From: Lysobacteraceae bacterium
GTDB lineage: Bacteria; Pseudomonadota; Gammaproteobacteria; Xanthomonadales; Rhodanobacteraceae
Assembly (NCBI GenBank): GCA_018971925.1
Contig: JAGWZT010000057.1
Location: 1-9,157, forward strand
Length of the DNA stretch: 9,157 nucleotides
Direction: 5' to 3'
Position numbers and translations under genes: made by a program. Shown in pieces: positions 1-5,503 of this stretch (the stretch's first letter is position 1; each line of letters opens with the position of its first letter). The notes beneath the pieces are model-generated. The model did no database searches. It saw nothing but the letters and a program-made list of their open reading frames with translations, and had not been told where the DNA came from.

Positions 1-809
1 CGCGCTGGCTTCCTTTCGACGGCGAGGGCCGGGCGCCCGTGCACGATCACCGGCTGTGCTGGATTGGCGCCGGCGGGCTCGCGCCCGACACGCCGGCCAA
101 CTTCCTCGGTCGCGCTGCGGGTGCGCCGCTTCATGCACTGCGCGAACCCGCGGCGCATGCGATATTTCCCGAGGCGGAATGGCTGGATTTGCGGACGGCC
201 GCCTCCGAACTCGACCGCGACGATGCAGCCGTGTTTGCTTACGCGCGCGGACTCGCCAACTGGCAAGCCGCCACGCGTCATTGCAGCTACTGCGGTGCCC
301 CGCTGGCGCTCGTCGAAGGCGGTCATCGCGCTGTGTGCAATGGCTGCGGGCGCCTGCATTTCCCCCGCACCGACGCGGCGATCATCGTGGTCGTCGAGCA
401 CGGCGACGCGTGCCTGCTCGGGCGACAGGCCGCGTGGCGCCCGCGCCAGTACTCGACCCTGGCCGGATTCGTGGAGCCGGGCGAGTCGCTGGCCGACGCG
501 GTGCGGCGCGAGGTGCGCGAAGAAACCGGCGTCGAAATCCTCGATTGCGACTTCCATTCATCGCAGCCGTGGCCGTTCCCGGCATCGCTGATGCTCGGCT
601 TCACCGCGACCGCGGCCGGGCGCGCGATCAACCTGGCCGATGGCGAACTGGAAGACGCCCGCTGGTTCACCGCGCAGGAAATCGTCGCAGGCCTGCGCGA
701 TGGCACATTGCATGTTTCCACGCCGCTGTCGATTTCGCATCGCCTGATCGAACACTGGTTGCGCACACGCGCGGGCATCGAACTGTCCACGTTGCCGCGC
801 GCCGGTTGA
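1..809 (+). CDS. nudC: NAD(+) diphosphatase NudC, 5' end cut by window edge
   Basis: Nudix hydrolase that splits NAD(H) into NMN(H) and AMP and, in E. coli, removes NAD caps from RNA. The frame is open from the left edge; the GTG at 39 is internal, because the residues before it (RWLPFDGEGRAPV) continue the N-terminal domain and the family is usually about 260-310 aa. Numbering from the GTG at 39, a zinc ribbon lies at C82, C85, C100 and C103. The complete Nudix box spans G143-V165 (G143, E149, then REVREETGV at 157-165). The NudC signature SQPWPFP lies at 175-181 and separates this family from other Nudix enzymes. All catalytic glutamates are present. The next gene, ampE, starts 31 bases on in the same direction with no terminator visible between them. 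Only the start lies outside the window. Confidence 0.95.
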   Translation, partial: RWLPFDGEGRAPVHDHRLCWIGAGGLAPDTPANFLGRAAGAPLHALREPAAHAIFPEAEWLDLRTAASELDRDDAAVFAYARGLANWQAATRHCSYCGAPLALVEGGHRAVCNGCGRLHFPRTDAAIIVVVEHGDACLLGRQAAWRPRQYSTLAGFVEPGESLADAVRREVREETGVEILDCDFHSSQPWPFPASLMLGFTATAAGRAINLADGELEDARWFTAQEIVAGLRDGTLHVSTPLSISHRLIEHWLRTRAGIELSTLPRAG

Positions 810-819
810 GCGGTACGAC

Positions 820-825
820 TACAAT
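820..825 (+). promoter_or_regulatory. candidate -10 box upstream of ampE
   Basis: TACAAT matches the sigma-70 -10 consensus at five of six positions. It sits 15 bases before the TTG start of ampE, in the short gap after nudC. No convincing -35 is seen at 16-18 bases upstream, so this may be a weak promoter adding to read-through from nudC. Confidence 0.35.
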
Positions 826-840
826 TCACGTGGAAGCTCG

Positions 841-1719
841 TTGACTCTTTGGGGTTGGATGGCCATCGAACTTGTTGCCGCGCTGATCGTGCTGCTGGTG
901 CTGATCGTCTGGCCCGGCAACGTCGCGAACCTGCGCCAATTCGGCTGGTACCACCGCTGGCTCGGTGCGCTCGATTTTGCCGAAGGTGGCGGCCGGGTGG
1001 CGCTTGCGCTGATCCTGCCGGTGGTGGTGTGCGCGGTCATCGCGCATTTCCTGCAAGGCTGGGTGCTTGCGCTCGCCGCGCTCGCATTCTCGGTGCTGAT
1101 CCTGTTTTACACCTTGGGTCCGCGCGAGCTCGAAAGCGATTTCGAGGCGGTGCTGCACGACGACGACCCGGCCACGCGCCTCGCCACCGCGCAGAACCTG
1201 CGCAGCGTTCCGGACGGCGCGCCGCGCGCGTTCACGGCGCCGGAGCTGGTCGAGGCTGCGGTGATGGCGTCGTTGCGGCGGCGCTTTGGCGTGGTGTTCT
1301 GGTTTTTCCTGCTCGGGCCGGCGGGTGCTCTGGGTTACCGACTGGCCTGGGTCACGACGGAGACCGGCGATCCGCGCACGCGTCATGCGGCGCGGCGATT
1401 TGCCTGCGCGCTCGACTGGATTCCCGCGCACCTGATGGTTCTGGCGATGGCGCTGGTATCCAACTTCGACGCCGTCACCGGCGCCTGGCGGGCATGGCAC
1501 GGACAGCCCGGGCATTCGATGGAAAACCTCGACCCCGATTTTCTTGCGGCCGTTGCGCGTTCGGGCGTGGACGCCGACATCGAAGCCGGCGATGGTGTGA
1601 CCACCGACACACACGATCCGCTCATCGAACTTGCCGATGCGCGGCGCCTGATGCTGCGGGTGCTGATCGTGTGGCTCGCCGTGGTTGCGCTGGTGGTGCT
1701 GGCGGGTTGGATCGCCTGA
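841..1719 (+). CDS. ampE: AmpE-like integral membrane protein
   Basis: Predicted inner-membrane protein of the AmpE/CobD-like family. In enterobacteria ampE lies beside ampD and has been proposed to sense or signal in beta-lactamase induction; its biochemical role is unsettled. Hydrophobic segments lie near residues 7-24, 53-70, 74-92, 149-169, 193-208 and 272-291. The stretch around 148-168 (RFGVVFWFFLLGPAGALGYRL) and LDWIPAHL at 191-198 are the parts that point to AmpE. Length is 292 aa, against about 284 in E. coli. The start is TTG at 841, preceded by GGAA at 832-835 with a 5-base gap, giving an MTL N-terminus as in E. coli AmpE; ATG at 859 would shorten it by six residues. No ampD is visible nearby, so a link to beta-lactamase control is family knowledge only. 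Confidence 0.7.
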   Translation: MTLWGWMAIELVAALIVLLVLIVWPGNVANLRQFGWYHRWLGALDFAEGGGRVALALILPVVVCAVIAHFLQGWVLALAALAFSVLILFYTLGPRELESDFEAVLHDDDPATRLATAQNLRSVPDGAPRAFTAPELVEAAVMASLRRRFGVVFWFFLLGPAGALGYRLAWVTTETGDPRTRHAARRFACALDWIPAHLMVLAMALVSNFDAVTGAWRAWHGQPGHSMENLDPDFLAAVARSGVDADIEAGDGVTTDTHDPLIELADARRLMLRVLIVWLAVVALVVLAGWIA

Positions 1720-1750
1720 GGAAAGCTCAGAGTAACCTGCTGCGCTACTC

Positions 1751-1766
1751 GCCACATCCCTGTGGC
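1751..1766. repeat. small hairpin in convergent gap
   Basis: Perfect 6-bp inverted repeat GCCACA / TGTGGC with a 4-base loop, 32 bases after the ampE stop. There is no T-run after it, so alone it is a weak terminator. It is the first of several stems in the 152-base gap between the convergent ampE and peptidase genes. That gap holds no gene I can support. Confidence 0.4.
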
Positions 1767-1791
1767 TCGCCCTTCGGGTCGCCGGAGCCTG

Positions 1792-1811
1792 CCCCGGACT
1801 TGATCCGGGGG
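1792..1811. repeat. 20-base palindromic repeat, copy 1
   Basis: A 7-bp stem CCCCGGA / TCCGGGG around a CTTGA loop, plus one G. The same 20 bases recur exactly at 5419-5438, where they form the tip of the left REP hairpin. Here the flanks do not pair and no GTAG head is present, so this copy is either a solo core or a decayed element. Confidence 0.7.
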
Positions 1812-1816
1812 CATTC

Positions 1817-1839
1817 AAAGCGGCAGTCCCTGCCGCTTT
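1817..1839. terminator. bidirectional intrinsic terminator candidate
   Basis: Perfect 10-bp inverted repeat AAAGCGGCAG / CTGCCGCTTT with a 3-base loop (TCC). It lies between the ends of ampE (1719, rightward) and the peptidase gene (1872, leftward). Because the stem begins with AAA and ends with TTT, a short U-tract follows the GC-rich stem on either strand. The U-tract is only three bases, so termination may be incomplete. Confidence 0.65.
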
Positions 1840-1871
1840 GGTCGCGACGGTTCTTCCGAGCTTTCCGACGA

Positions 1872-2633
1872 TCAGGCATCCGGCGCGATCAGCCGTTCCA
1901 TTTCGGCCTTGAGGATCGCACCGTGTTCGCGCAGCCAGTCTCGCTGGGCCTGGTAACCGGGCATCAGTTCGCCGACGCGCGTCCAGAAGCGCGGCGCATG
2001 GCTGCGCACTTTCAGGTGACACATTTCGTGTGCCAGCACGTAACGCAGCGCCGCGGGCGGGGCGAGCGCGAGCGCGAGGTCGAGGGTGATGCGGTCACGG
2101 GCATCGAGGCTGCCCCACAGGCTTTTCAGTGGCTTGATGCGCAGGCCCGTGGGCGCGGCATCGAGGCGTTCGGAGGCGTGCGCCATCCAACGCGACAGGT
2201 CGCGCCGCATGTGGGTTTCCAGGAACGCGGCGAGCAGATTGCGTGCCGCAGGCATCGCGGTGGTGAACGGACGCGGCACGTGCAGGCGCAGTTCGTCGCC
2301 AAGAAATTCGATGCGCGGGTATTCACTTTCGCGCCACGTGAGTTCGACGCTCTCGCCGCGCAGCGGAATCAACGTGGGCACGCCGGGCTTCAGCGGTGGC
2401 GGACCGCGCCGCGGCACGCGCAGTTCGGACAGCTTGCGTTCCAACCAGTCGCTGTTTTCGCGCAGGAAAGCGTACACCTGCGCGGGGTGGGTGCCGCGCG
2501 GATAGGAAATGCGCGCGCCGTGCGAGGTGACCGACAGGCGCAGGCGGCGCGCGCGCGGATGCATGGCTTTCAGCACCTTGATGGTGCCGCCCTTGCCCGT
2601 CGCCAGTTCCAGAAAGTCGCCCTGCGGAATCAT
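1872..2633 (-). CDS. YgjP/SprT-like zinc metallopeptidase (DUF45 family)
   Basis: Predicted zinc-dependent metallopeptidase of the YgjP-like (DUF45) family; substrate unknown. The 253-aa protein has the zinc-binding HEMCH at 202-206 (H202, E203, H206), a likely third ligand H212 in the SHAPRFW motif, and the family's preceding WGS motif at 173-175 followed by a beta strand (RITLDLAL). It has no signal peptide, so it is probably cytoplasmic. The start is ATG at 2633, not an upstream GTG: this ATG overlaps the rdgC stop as ATGA and is preceded by AGAAGG with a 4-base gap. That implies translational coupling to rdgC. A bidirectional hairpin at 1817-1839 follows the gene. The family is confident; any role in DNA-protein crosslink processing, as for Spartan/SprT relatives, is inference from fold and neighbour. 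Confidence 0.88.
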   Translation of the reverse strand: MIPQGDFLELATGKGGTIKVLKAMHPRARRLRLSVTSHGARISYPRGTHPAQVYAFLRENSDWLERKLSELRVPRRGPPPLKPGVPTLIPLRGESVELTWRESEYPRIEFLGDELRLHVPRPFTTAMPAARNLLAAFLETHMRRDLSRWMAHASERLDAAPTGLRIKPLKSLWGSLDARDRITLDLALALAPPAALRYVLAHEMCHLKVRSHAPRFWTRVGELMPGYQAQRDWLREHGAILKAEMERLIAPDA

Positions 2634-3556
2634 GCTGCCTTCTTGTTGCTCTCGTCGGGGCGTTCCAGCCCGAACCATTGTTGCAAGCCCTCGAACAGCC
2701 GTTCGAGTTCCAGGGTCATCAGGGCGAAGCGCGCGTCGAGTTCGGCTTCGGCGGAATCCCGCCCGTCGGCGTCGAGTGAATCCTGCACGACATCGAGAAA
2801 CCGCAGCTTGCGGATCACCAGATCCTCGCCGAGCACGAAACTCGCGCGATCCTCGAACTGCAAGCCGAGCTGGAACACCTGCTTGCCCTGTTTCAAATGC
2901 GCCCGGACCTCGGCGCTTTCAAGCTCCTGTTTTCGACAGCGAATGATCGCTCCGCCGGCGGGGTCGCGCAGCTCGCATTCGTCGCCGAACGCGAGCCCGC
3001 CCGGTAGCTTGCCATGCGCGAGCCACTGGGTCATCAGGGCGCGCGGGGTTTCGGCGGCAGCCAGCGGCTGGGCTGGGAAGCTGCCCAGTGCCTCACGCAA
3101 GGCGGTCAGCGCCGTTTCGGCGGACTTGCGGCTGGCCGTGTCCAGCACCAGCCAGCCATTTTTCGAATCCAGCCAAGCATTTAGACGCGACGGACGGACA
3201 AAGGCCTGGGGCAGCAGGACGTCCAGCACCTCGGCCTTGATGGCGCGGCGCTGACGCCCGCCGACCGGCCGGCCGCGGCGCTCGGTTTCCTTGCGCAGAC
3301 GCTTGCCCAGCTCGGCGTTGACCACTGCTGCCGGCAGCAGTTTTTCCTCGCTGCCGAGGGTTACCAGGGTGGCCTTGCCGACGGTGTGGCTCAGCACTTC
3401 GGAATCCGGTCCGAACGGTGAGACGAAACCGCGCGTGGCCAGTTCCAGGGGGCCGCACGCGCGCAGCGCGTGGCCGGCCAGCGCGGTGTCGAGATCCTTG
3501 AGCGACTTGGCAGCGGAAGGGGAGAAGCGAAACAGGGTGAGGTTGCGGAAGAACAT
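2630..3556 (-). CDS. rdgC: recombination-associated protein RdgC
   Basis: Nucleoid-associated DNA-binding protein that forms a ring-shaped dimer around duplex DNA and restrains RecA and RecFOR-dependent recombination in E. coli. The protein is 308 aa, close to the family's usual ~303. The N-terminus MFFRNLTLFRF is characteristic. Other family-like stretches are GFVSPFG at about residues 44-50, the basic region RKETERRGRPVGGRQRRAIKAEV in the first half, and the KLRFLDVVQD region near the C-terminus. The open frame runs upstream to 3910 but that part is antisense to ttcA; ATG at 3556 is the family start. No clear Shine-Dalgarno precedes it; the upstream bases are C-rich. It lies 121 bases after ttcA in the same direction with no terminator seen, and its stop overlaps the next gene's ATG. 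Confidence 0.95.
   Translation of the reverse strand: MFFRNLTLFRFSPSAAKSLKDLDTALAGHALRACGPLELATRGFVSPFGPDSEVLSHTVGKATLVTLGSEEKLLPAAVVNAELGKRLRKETERRGRPVGGRQRRAIKAEVLDVLLPQAFVRPSRLNAWLDSKNGWLVLDTASRKSAETALTALREALGSFPAQPLAAAETPRALMTQWLAHGKLPGGLAFGDECELRDPAGGAIIRCRKQELESAEVRAHLKQGKQVFQLGLQFEDRASFVLGEDLVIRKLRFLDVVQDSLDADGRDSAEAELDARFALMTLELERLFEGLQQWFGLERPDESNKKAA
2638..2643 (-). promoter_or_regulatory. ribosome binding site that fixes the peptidase start
   Basis: On the minus strand AGAAGG stands 4 bases before the ATG at 2633 and lies inside the last codons of rdgC. It supports the ATG in the ATGA overlap over the upstream GTG at 2678. Confidence 0.6.
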
Positions 3557-3677
3557 GGGCGAGAGTAGTGGTTGGGGAATGGGGACGAGGGGTGAGTTGG
3601 AGTTGGCGGAATTGCAACGGGTGCAAGCACGTACGGTGATCCGGGAGGTTCGTTGTGGATTGGTCCAAGCGCCCGCG
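3557..3677 (-). promoter_or_regulatory. ttcA-rdgC intergenic region, no clear promoter
   Basis: This 121-base gap is pyrimidine-rich on the coding strand just before rdgC. I find no intrinsic terminator for ttcA and no consensus promoter for rdgC. A short inverted repeat TTGCA-5-TGCAA lies near 3613-3627. Either rdgC is read from the ttcA transcript or its promoter is divergent from consensus. Confidence 0.25.
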
Positions 3678-4556
3678 CTACTCGTCCCTCGCCCCCGCTT
3701 TATCCGCCAGCCATGCATGAGCATCCTGCCGCGGTGTCTCACCGTGCGAGCCCAGCGATGCGAAATCGAACAATTCGGCATCGGCCAGGTGCGAAGGCGT
3801 GACGTGCGCAAGCGCCCGAAACATGGTTTCGCTGCGGCCGGGGTGTTCGTGTTCCCACGCATCCAGCATCCGCCGCACCTGCTTGCGCTGCAGGTTTTCC
3901 TGCGAGCCACACAGGTTGCACGGGATGATCGGGAACGCGCGCTGCGCGGCGTACTCGGCGATTTCGGCTTCGCGGCAATACGCGAGCGGCCGGATCAGCA
4001 GGTGCTTGCCGTCGTCGGACAAAAGTTTTGGCGGCATCGCCTTCAACGCGCCGCCATGGAACAGGTTCAGGAAAAACGTGGCGAGGATGTCGTCACGGTG
4101 ATGGCCGAGCGCGATCTTGTTGAAGCCCTCGCGCTCTGCGAATGCATACAGGGCGCCGCGCCGCAGCCGCGAGCACAGGCTGCACATCGTCTTGCCCTCG
4201 GGCACCACGCGCGTGACGACGCTGTAGGTGTCCTGCTCGATCACGTGCAACGGCACGCCGCGCTCGCGGCAGTAATCGGGGATCACGTGCTCGGGAAAGC
4301 CTGGCTGCTTCTGGTCAAGGTTCACCGCGACCAGTTCGAATTTCACCGGCGCTTTCGCTTGCAATGCCAGCAGAAGATCCAGCAGCGTCCAGGAATCCTT
4401 GCCGCCCGACAGACACACCATCACCCGGTCGCCGTCCTCGACCAGGTTGTAATCGGCGATGGCCCGACCGACCGCATGGCGCAGGCGCTTGGCCAGCCGC
4501 GCGGCTTCGTGCGCCTGCTTGCGATCGGGGGAGTGGAGGCGTTCGGCGGCCGGCAT
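3678..4556 (-). CDS. ttcA: tRNA 2-thiocytidine(32) synthetase TtcA
   Basis: ATP-dependent, iron-sulfur enzyme that thiolates cytidine 32 in the anticodon loop of certain tRNAs. The 292-aa protein shows the PP-loop SGGKDS at 50-55, which binds and adenylates. It also has two CxxC pairs, C125/C128 in MCSLCSRLRRG and C213/C216 in CNLCGSQ; by homology C125, C128 and C216 would hold the [4Fe-4S] cluster. LGHHRDD at 150-156 is the conserved segment of the TtcA/TilS-like fold. ATG at 4556 gives the normal N-terminus. On the minus strand TAAACT at 4571-4566 lies 9 bases before the ATG, implying a very short 5' leader. It is divergent from the DUF465 gene and is followed by rdgC. Confidence 0.96.
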   Translation of the reverse strand: MPAAERLHSPDRKQAHEAARLAKRLRHAVGRAIADYNLVEDGDRVMVCLSGGKDSWTLLDLLLALQAKAPVKFELVAVNLDQKQPGFPEHVIPDYCRERGVPLHVIEQDTYSVVTRVVPEGKTMCSLCSRLRRGALYAFAEREGFNKIALGHHRDDILATFFLNLFHGGALKAMPPKLLSDDGKHLLIRPLAYCREAEIAEYAAQRAFPIIPCNLCGSQENLQRKQVRRMLDAWEHEHPGRSETMFRALAHVTPSHLADAELFDFASLGSHGETPRQDAHAWLADKAGARDE

Positions 4557-4602
4557 GAACTGGCCAGTTTAGCGCGCCCGGTGGCAGCGCTACACTGCCG
4601 CC
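4557..4602. promoter_or_regulatory. divergent ttcA / DUF465 promoter region with inverted repeat
   Basis: Only 46 bases separate the two divergent ATGs. Rightward, TACACT (4591-4596) ends 6 bases before ATG 4603, which would put transcription start at or next to the A of the ATG. Leftward, TAAACT (4571-4566) ends 9 bases before ATG 4556. Neither start has a Shine-Dalgarno sequence. An inverted repeat GGTGGCAG-7-CTGCCGCC (one mismatch) covers 4580-4602 and encloses the rightward -10. The -35 regions are weak. Leaderless or near-leaderless transcripts are inferred from spacing only. Confidence 0.5.
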
Positions 4603-4812
4603 ATGCAGCCCGACGATGATCCCGCCACGCTGGTCCGGCGCCTGACCGAATTGCGCGAGGAGCACCGCGACCTCGATGTCGCGATCACCAAATTGGCGGT
4701 CGATCCGGGATGCGACCAGCTGCAGTTGAGCCGCCTGAAAAAGCGCAAGCTCAAGCTGAAGGACATGATTGCGTATTTCGAAAACAAGCTCATCCCGGAT
4801 TTGGATGCTTGA
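4603..4812 (+). CDS. DUF465 / YdcH-family small coiled-coil protein
   Basis: A 69-aa highly charged protein that matches the DUF465 (YdcH-like) pattern. It has an acidic N-terminus, a helix with LREEHRDLDVAITKL at about 17-31, a short break containing PGCDQ, then the second helix RLKKRKLKLKDMIAYFENKL at about 44-63. The family is expected to form an antiparallel helical hairpin; its function is not known. The basic RLKKRKLKLKD run is the strongest identifier. Start ATG 4603 lacks a Shine-Dalgarno and follows a -10-like TACACT by six bases. The gene ends in TGA one codon before the acetyltransferase start and in the same frame, so the two are probably co-transcribed. Confidence 0.88.
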   Translation: MQPDDDPATLVRRLTELREEHRDLDVAITKLAVDPGCDQLQLSRLKKRKLKLKDMIAYFENKLIPDLDA

Positions 4813-4815
4813 GGC

Positions 4816-5400
4816 GTGCCGCTGATTCCCGTCGCCCTGGAAAACGACTTCGTTGTGCTGGAGCCACTGACGCTCGATCATGTGGCCGGTCTCGAACAGA
4901 CCGCGGCTGACGGCGAACTCTGGAACCTGCGTGTCACCTATGTGCCGCCGCCGGGAGCGATGCATGCCTACGTCGAGACGGCGCTGGCGATGCAGGCAGC
5001 CGGGGATTCGTTGTCCTTCGCGGTGCGCGACAAGCGTGACGGTGCGGTCGCGGGCAGCACGCGCTATTACGAATTCAAGCCCGATGTGCCGCGCATATTG
5101 ATCGGTTACACGTGGTACGGCTTCAGCCGCCAGCGTACGCATGTCAACACTGCCTGCAAGCTGCTGCTGGCGGGCCACGCCTTCGACGTGCTCGGTTGCG
5201 CCGCGGTCGGCTGGGAAACCGACATTCTGAACACGCGCTCCCAGCAGGCGATCGAACGGCTGGGCGCACACCGCGACGGCGTGCTGCGGCAACACAAACT
5301 GCGCCATGACGGCACGATCCGCGACAGCGTCGAGTATTCGGTCATCGCGGCCGAATGGCCGGAGATGCGCGCACGCCTTCTTGCGAAGCTCCGCCGTTGA
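4816..5400 (+). CDS. GNAT-family N-acetyltransferase, RimJ/RimL type
   Basis: Predicted acetyl-CoA-dependent N-acetyltransferase of the RimJ/RimL (COG1670) branch; the substrate cannot be told. In the 194 aa, the N-terminal strand LENDFVVLEPLTLDH (8-22) is typical, and residues 97-121 (GYTWYGFSRQRTHVNTACKLLL onward) form the acetyl-CoA-binding loop and helix. NTRSQQAIERLGAHRDGVLR (139-158) and the final RDSVEYSVIAAEWP (169-182) are the hallmark C-terminal segments of this subfamily. The start is GTG 4816, three bases after the upstream TGA; no other start in frame would keep the first strand. The nearest GAGG is only one base from the GTG, so initiation probably relies on re-initiation by ribosomes ending the DUF465 gene. 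A REP doublet follows immediately. Confidence 0.87.
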   Translation: MPLIPVALENDFVVLEPLTLDHVAGLEQTAADGELWNLRVTYVPPPGAMHAYVETALAMQAAGDSLSFAVRDKRDGAVAGSTRYYEFKPDVPRILIGYTWYGFSRQRTHVNTACKLLLAGHAFDVLGCAAVGWETDILNTRSQQAIERLGAHRDGVLRQHKLRHDGTIRDSVEYSVIAAEWPEMRARLLAKLRR

Positions 5401-5404
5401 ACGC

Positions 5405-5503
5405 GTAGGTTGGGCTGACCCCGGACTTGATCCGGGGGAAGTCCAACGAATGCGCGAGCGCTGTTGGGCTTCCGCCGATGAAGCCGGCGTCAACCCAACC
5501 TAC
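5405..5503. repeat. REP doublet (BIME-like), two GTAG-headed inverted hairpins
   Basis: Left unit on the plus strand: GTAG head at 5405-5408, then stem GTTGGGCT (5409-5416) with AGTCCAAC (5440-5447), one G-U pair. An internal GA/GA mismatch follows, then stem CCCCGGA / TCCGGGG with a 5-base loop. Right unit on the minus strand: GTAG head at 5503-5500, stem GTTGGGTT with AGCCCAAC, the same GA/GA mismatch, then stem CGCCG / CGGCG with a 7-base loop. The units face each other across 15 bases (5448-5462). A GTAG head followed by an imperfect palindrome is the hallmark of REP sequences spread by REP-associated tyrosine transposases; none is encoded here. The element lies between convergent genes and could act as a transcript end or 3' stabiliser for both. 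Confidence 0.8.
5419..5438. repeat. 20-base palindromic repeat, copy 2
   Basis: Tip of the left REP hairpin, identical over 20 bases to 1792-1811 (stem CCCCGGA / TCCGGGG, loop CTTGA, extra G). The two copies are about 3.6 kb apart, each in a convergent intergenic gap and in the same orientation. Confidence 0.75.

Noticed and set aside
39..41. GTG as the nudC start
   Set aside because: The frame is open before it and the upstream residues fit the NudC N-terminal domain; the protein would be too short.
849..3254. 801-codon open frame on the plus strand
   Set aside because: It shadows ampE, then crosses the convergent gap and runs antisense to the peptidase and rdgC. The Arg/Ala-rich composition changes at each gene boundary, which a real protein would not do.
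3557..3910. Upstream extension of rdgC to an earlier start
   Set aside because: The extension overlaps the end of ttcA in another frame and has no family similarity. The conserved MFFRNLTLFRF start lies at 3556.
4315..5493. 392-codon minus-strand frame across ttcA start, DUF465 and GNAT
   Set aside because: It is antisense to two well-recognised rightward genes and in another frame of ttcA, with no coherent domain.
5405..5503. Cloverleaf-like fold as a tRNA or tRNA-like gene
   Set aside because: Arm lengths (14, 7, 10 and 5 bp), absence of a TTC-containing T-loop and lack of an anticodon arm rule out a tRNA. The GTAG heads fit a REP doublet better.
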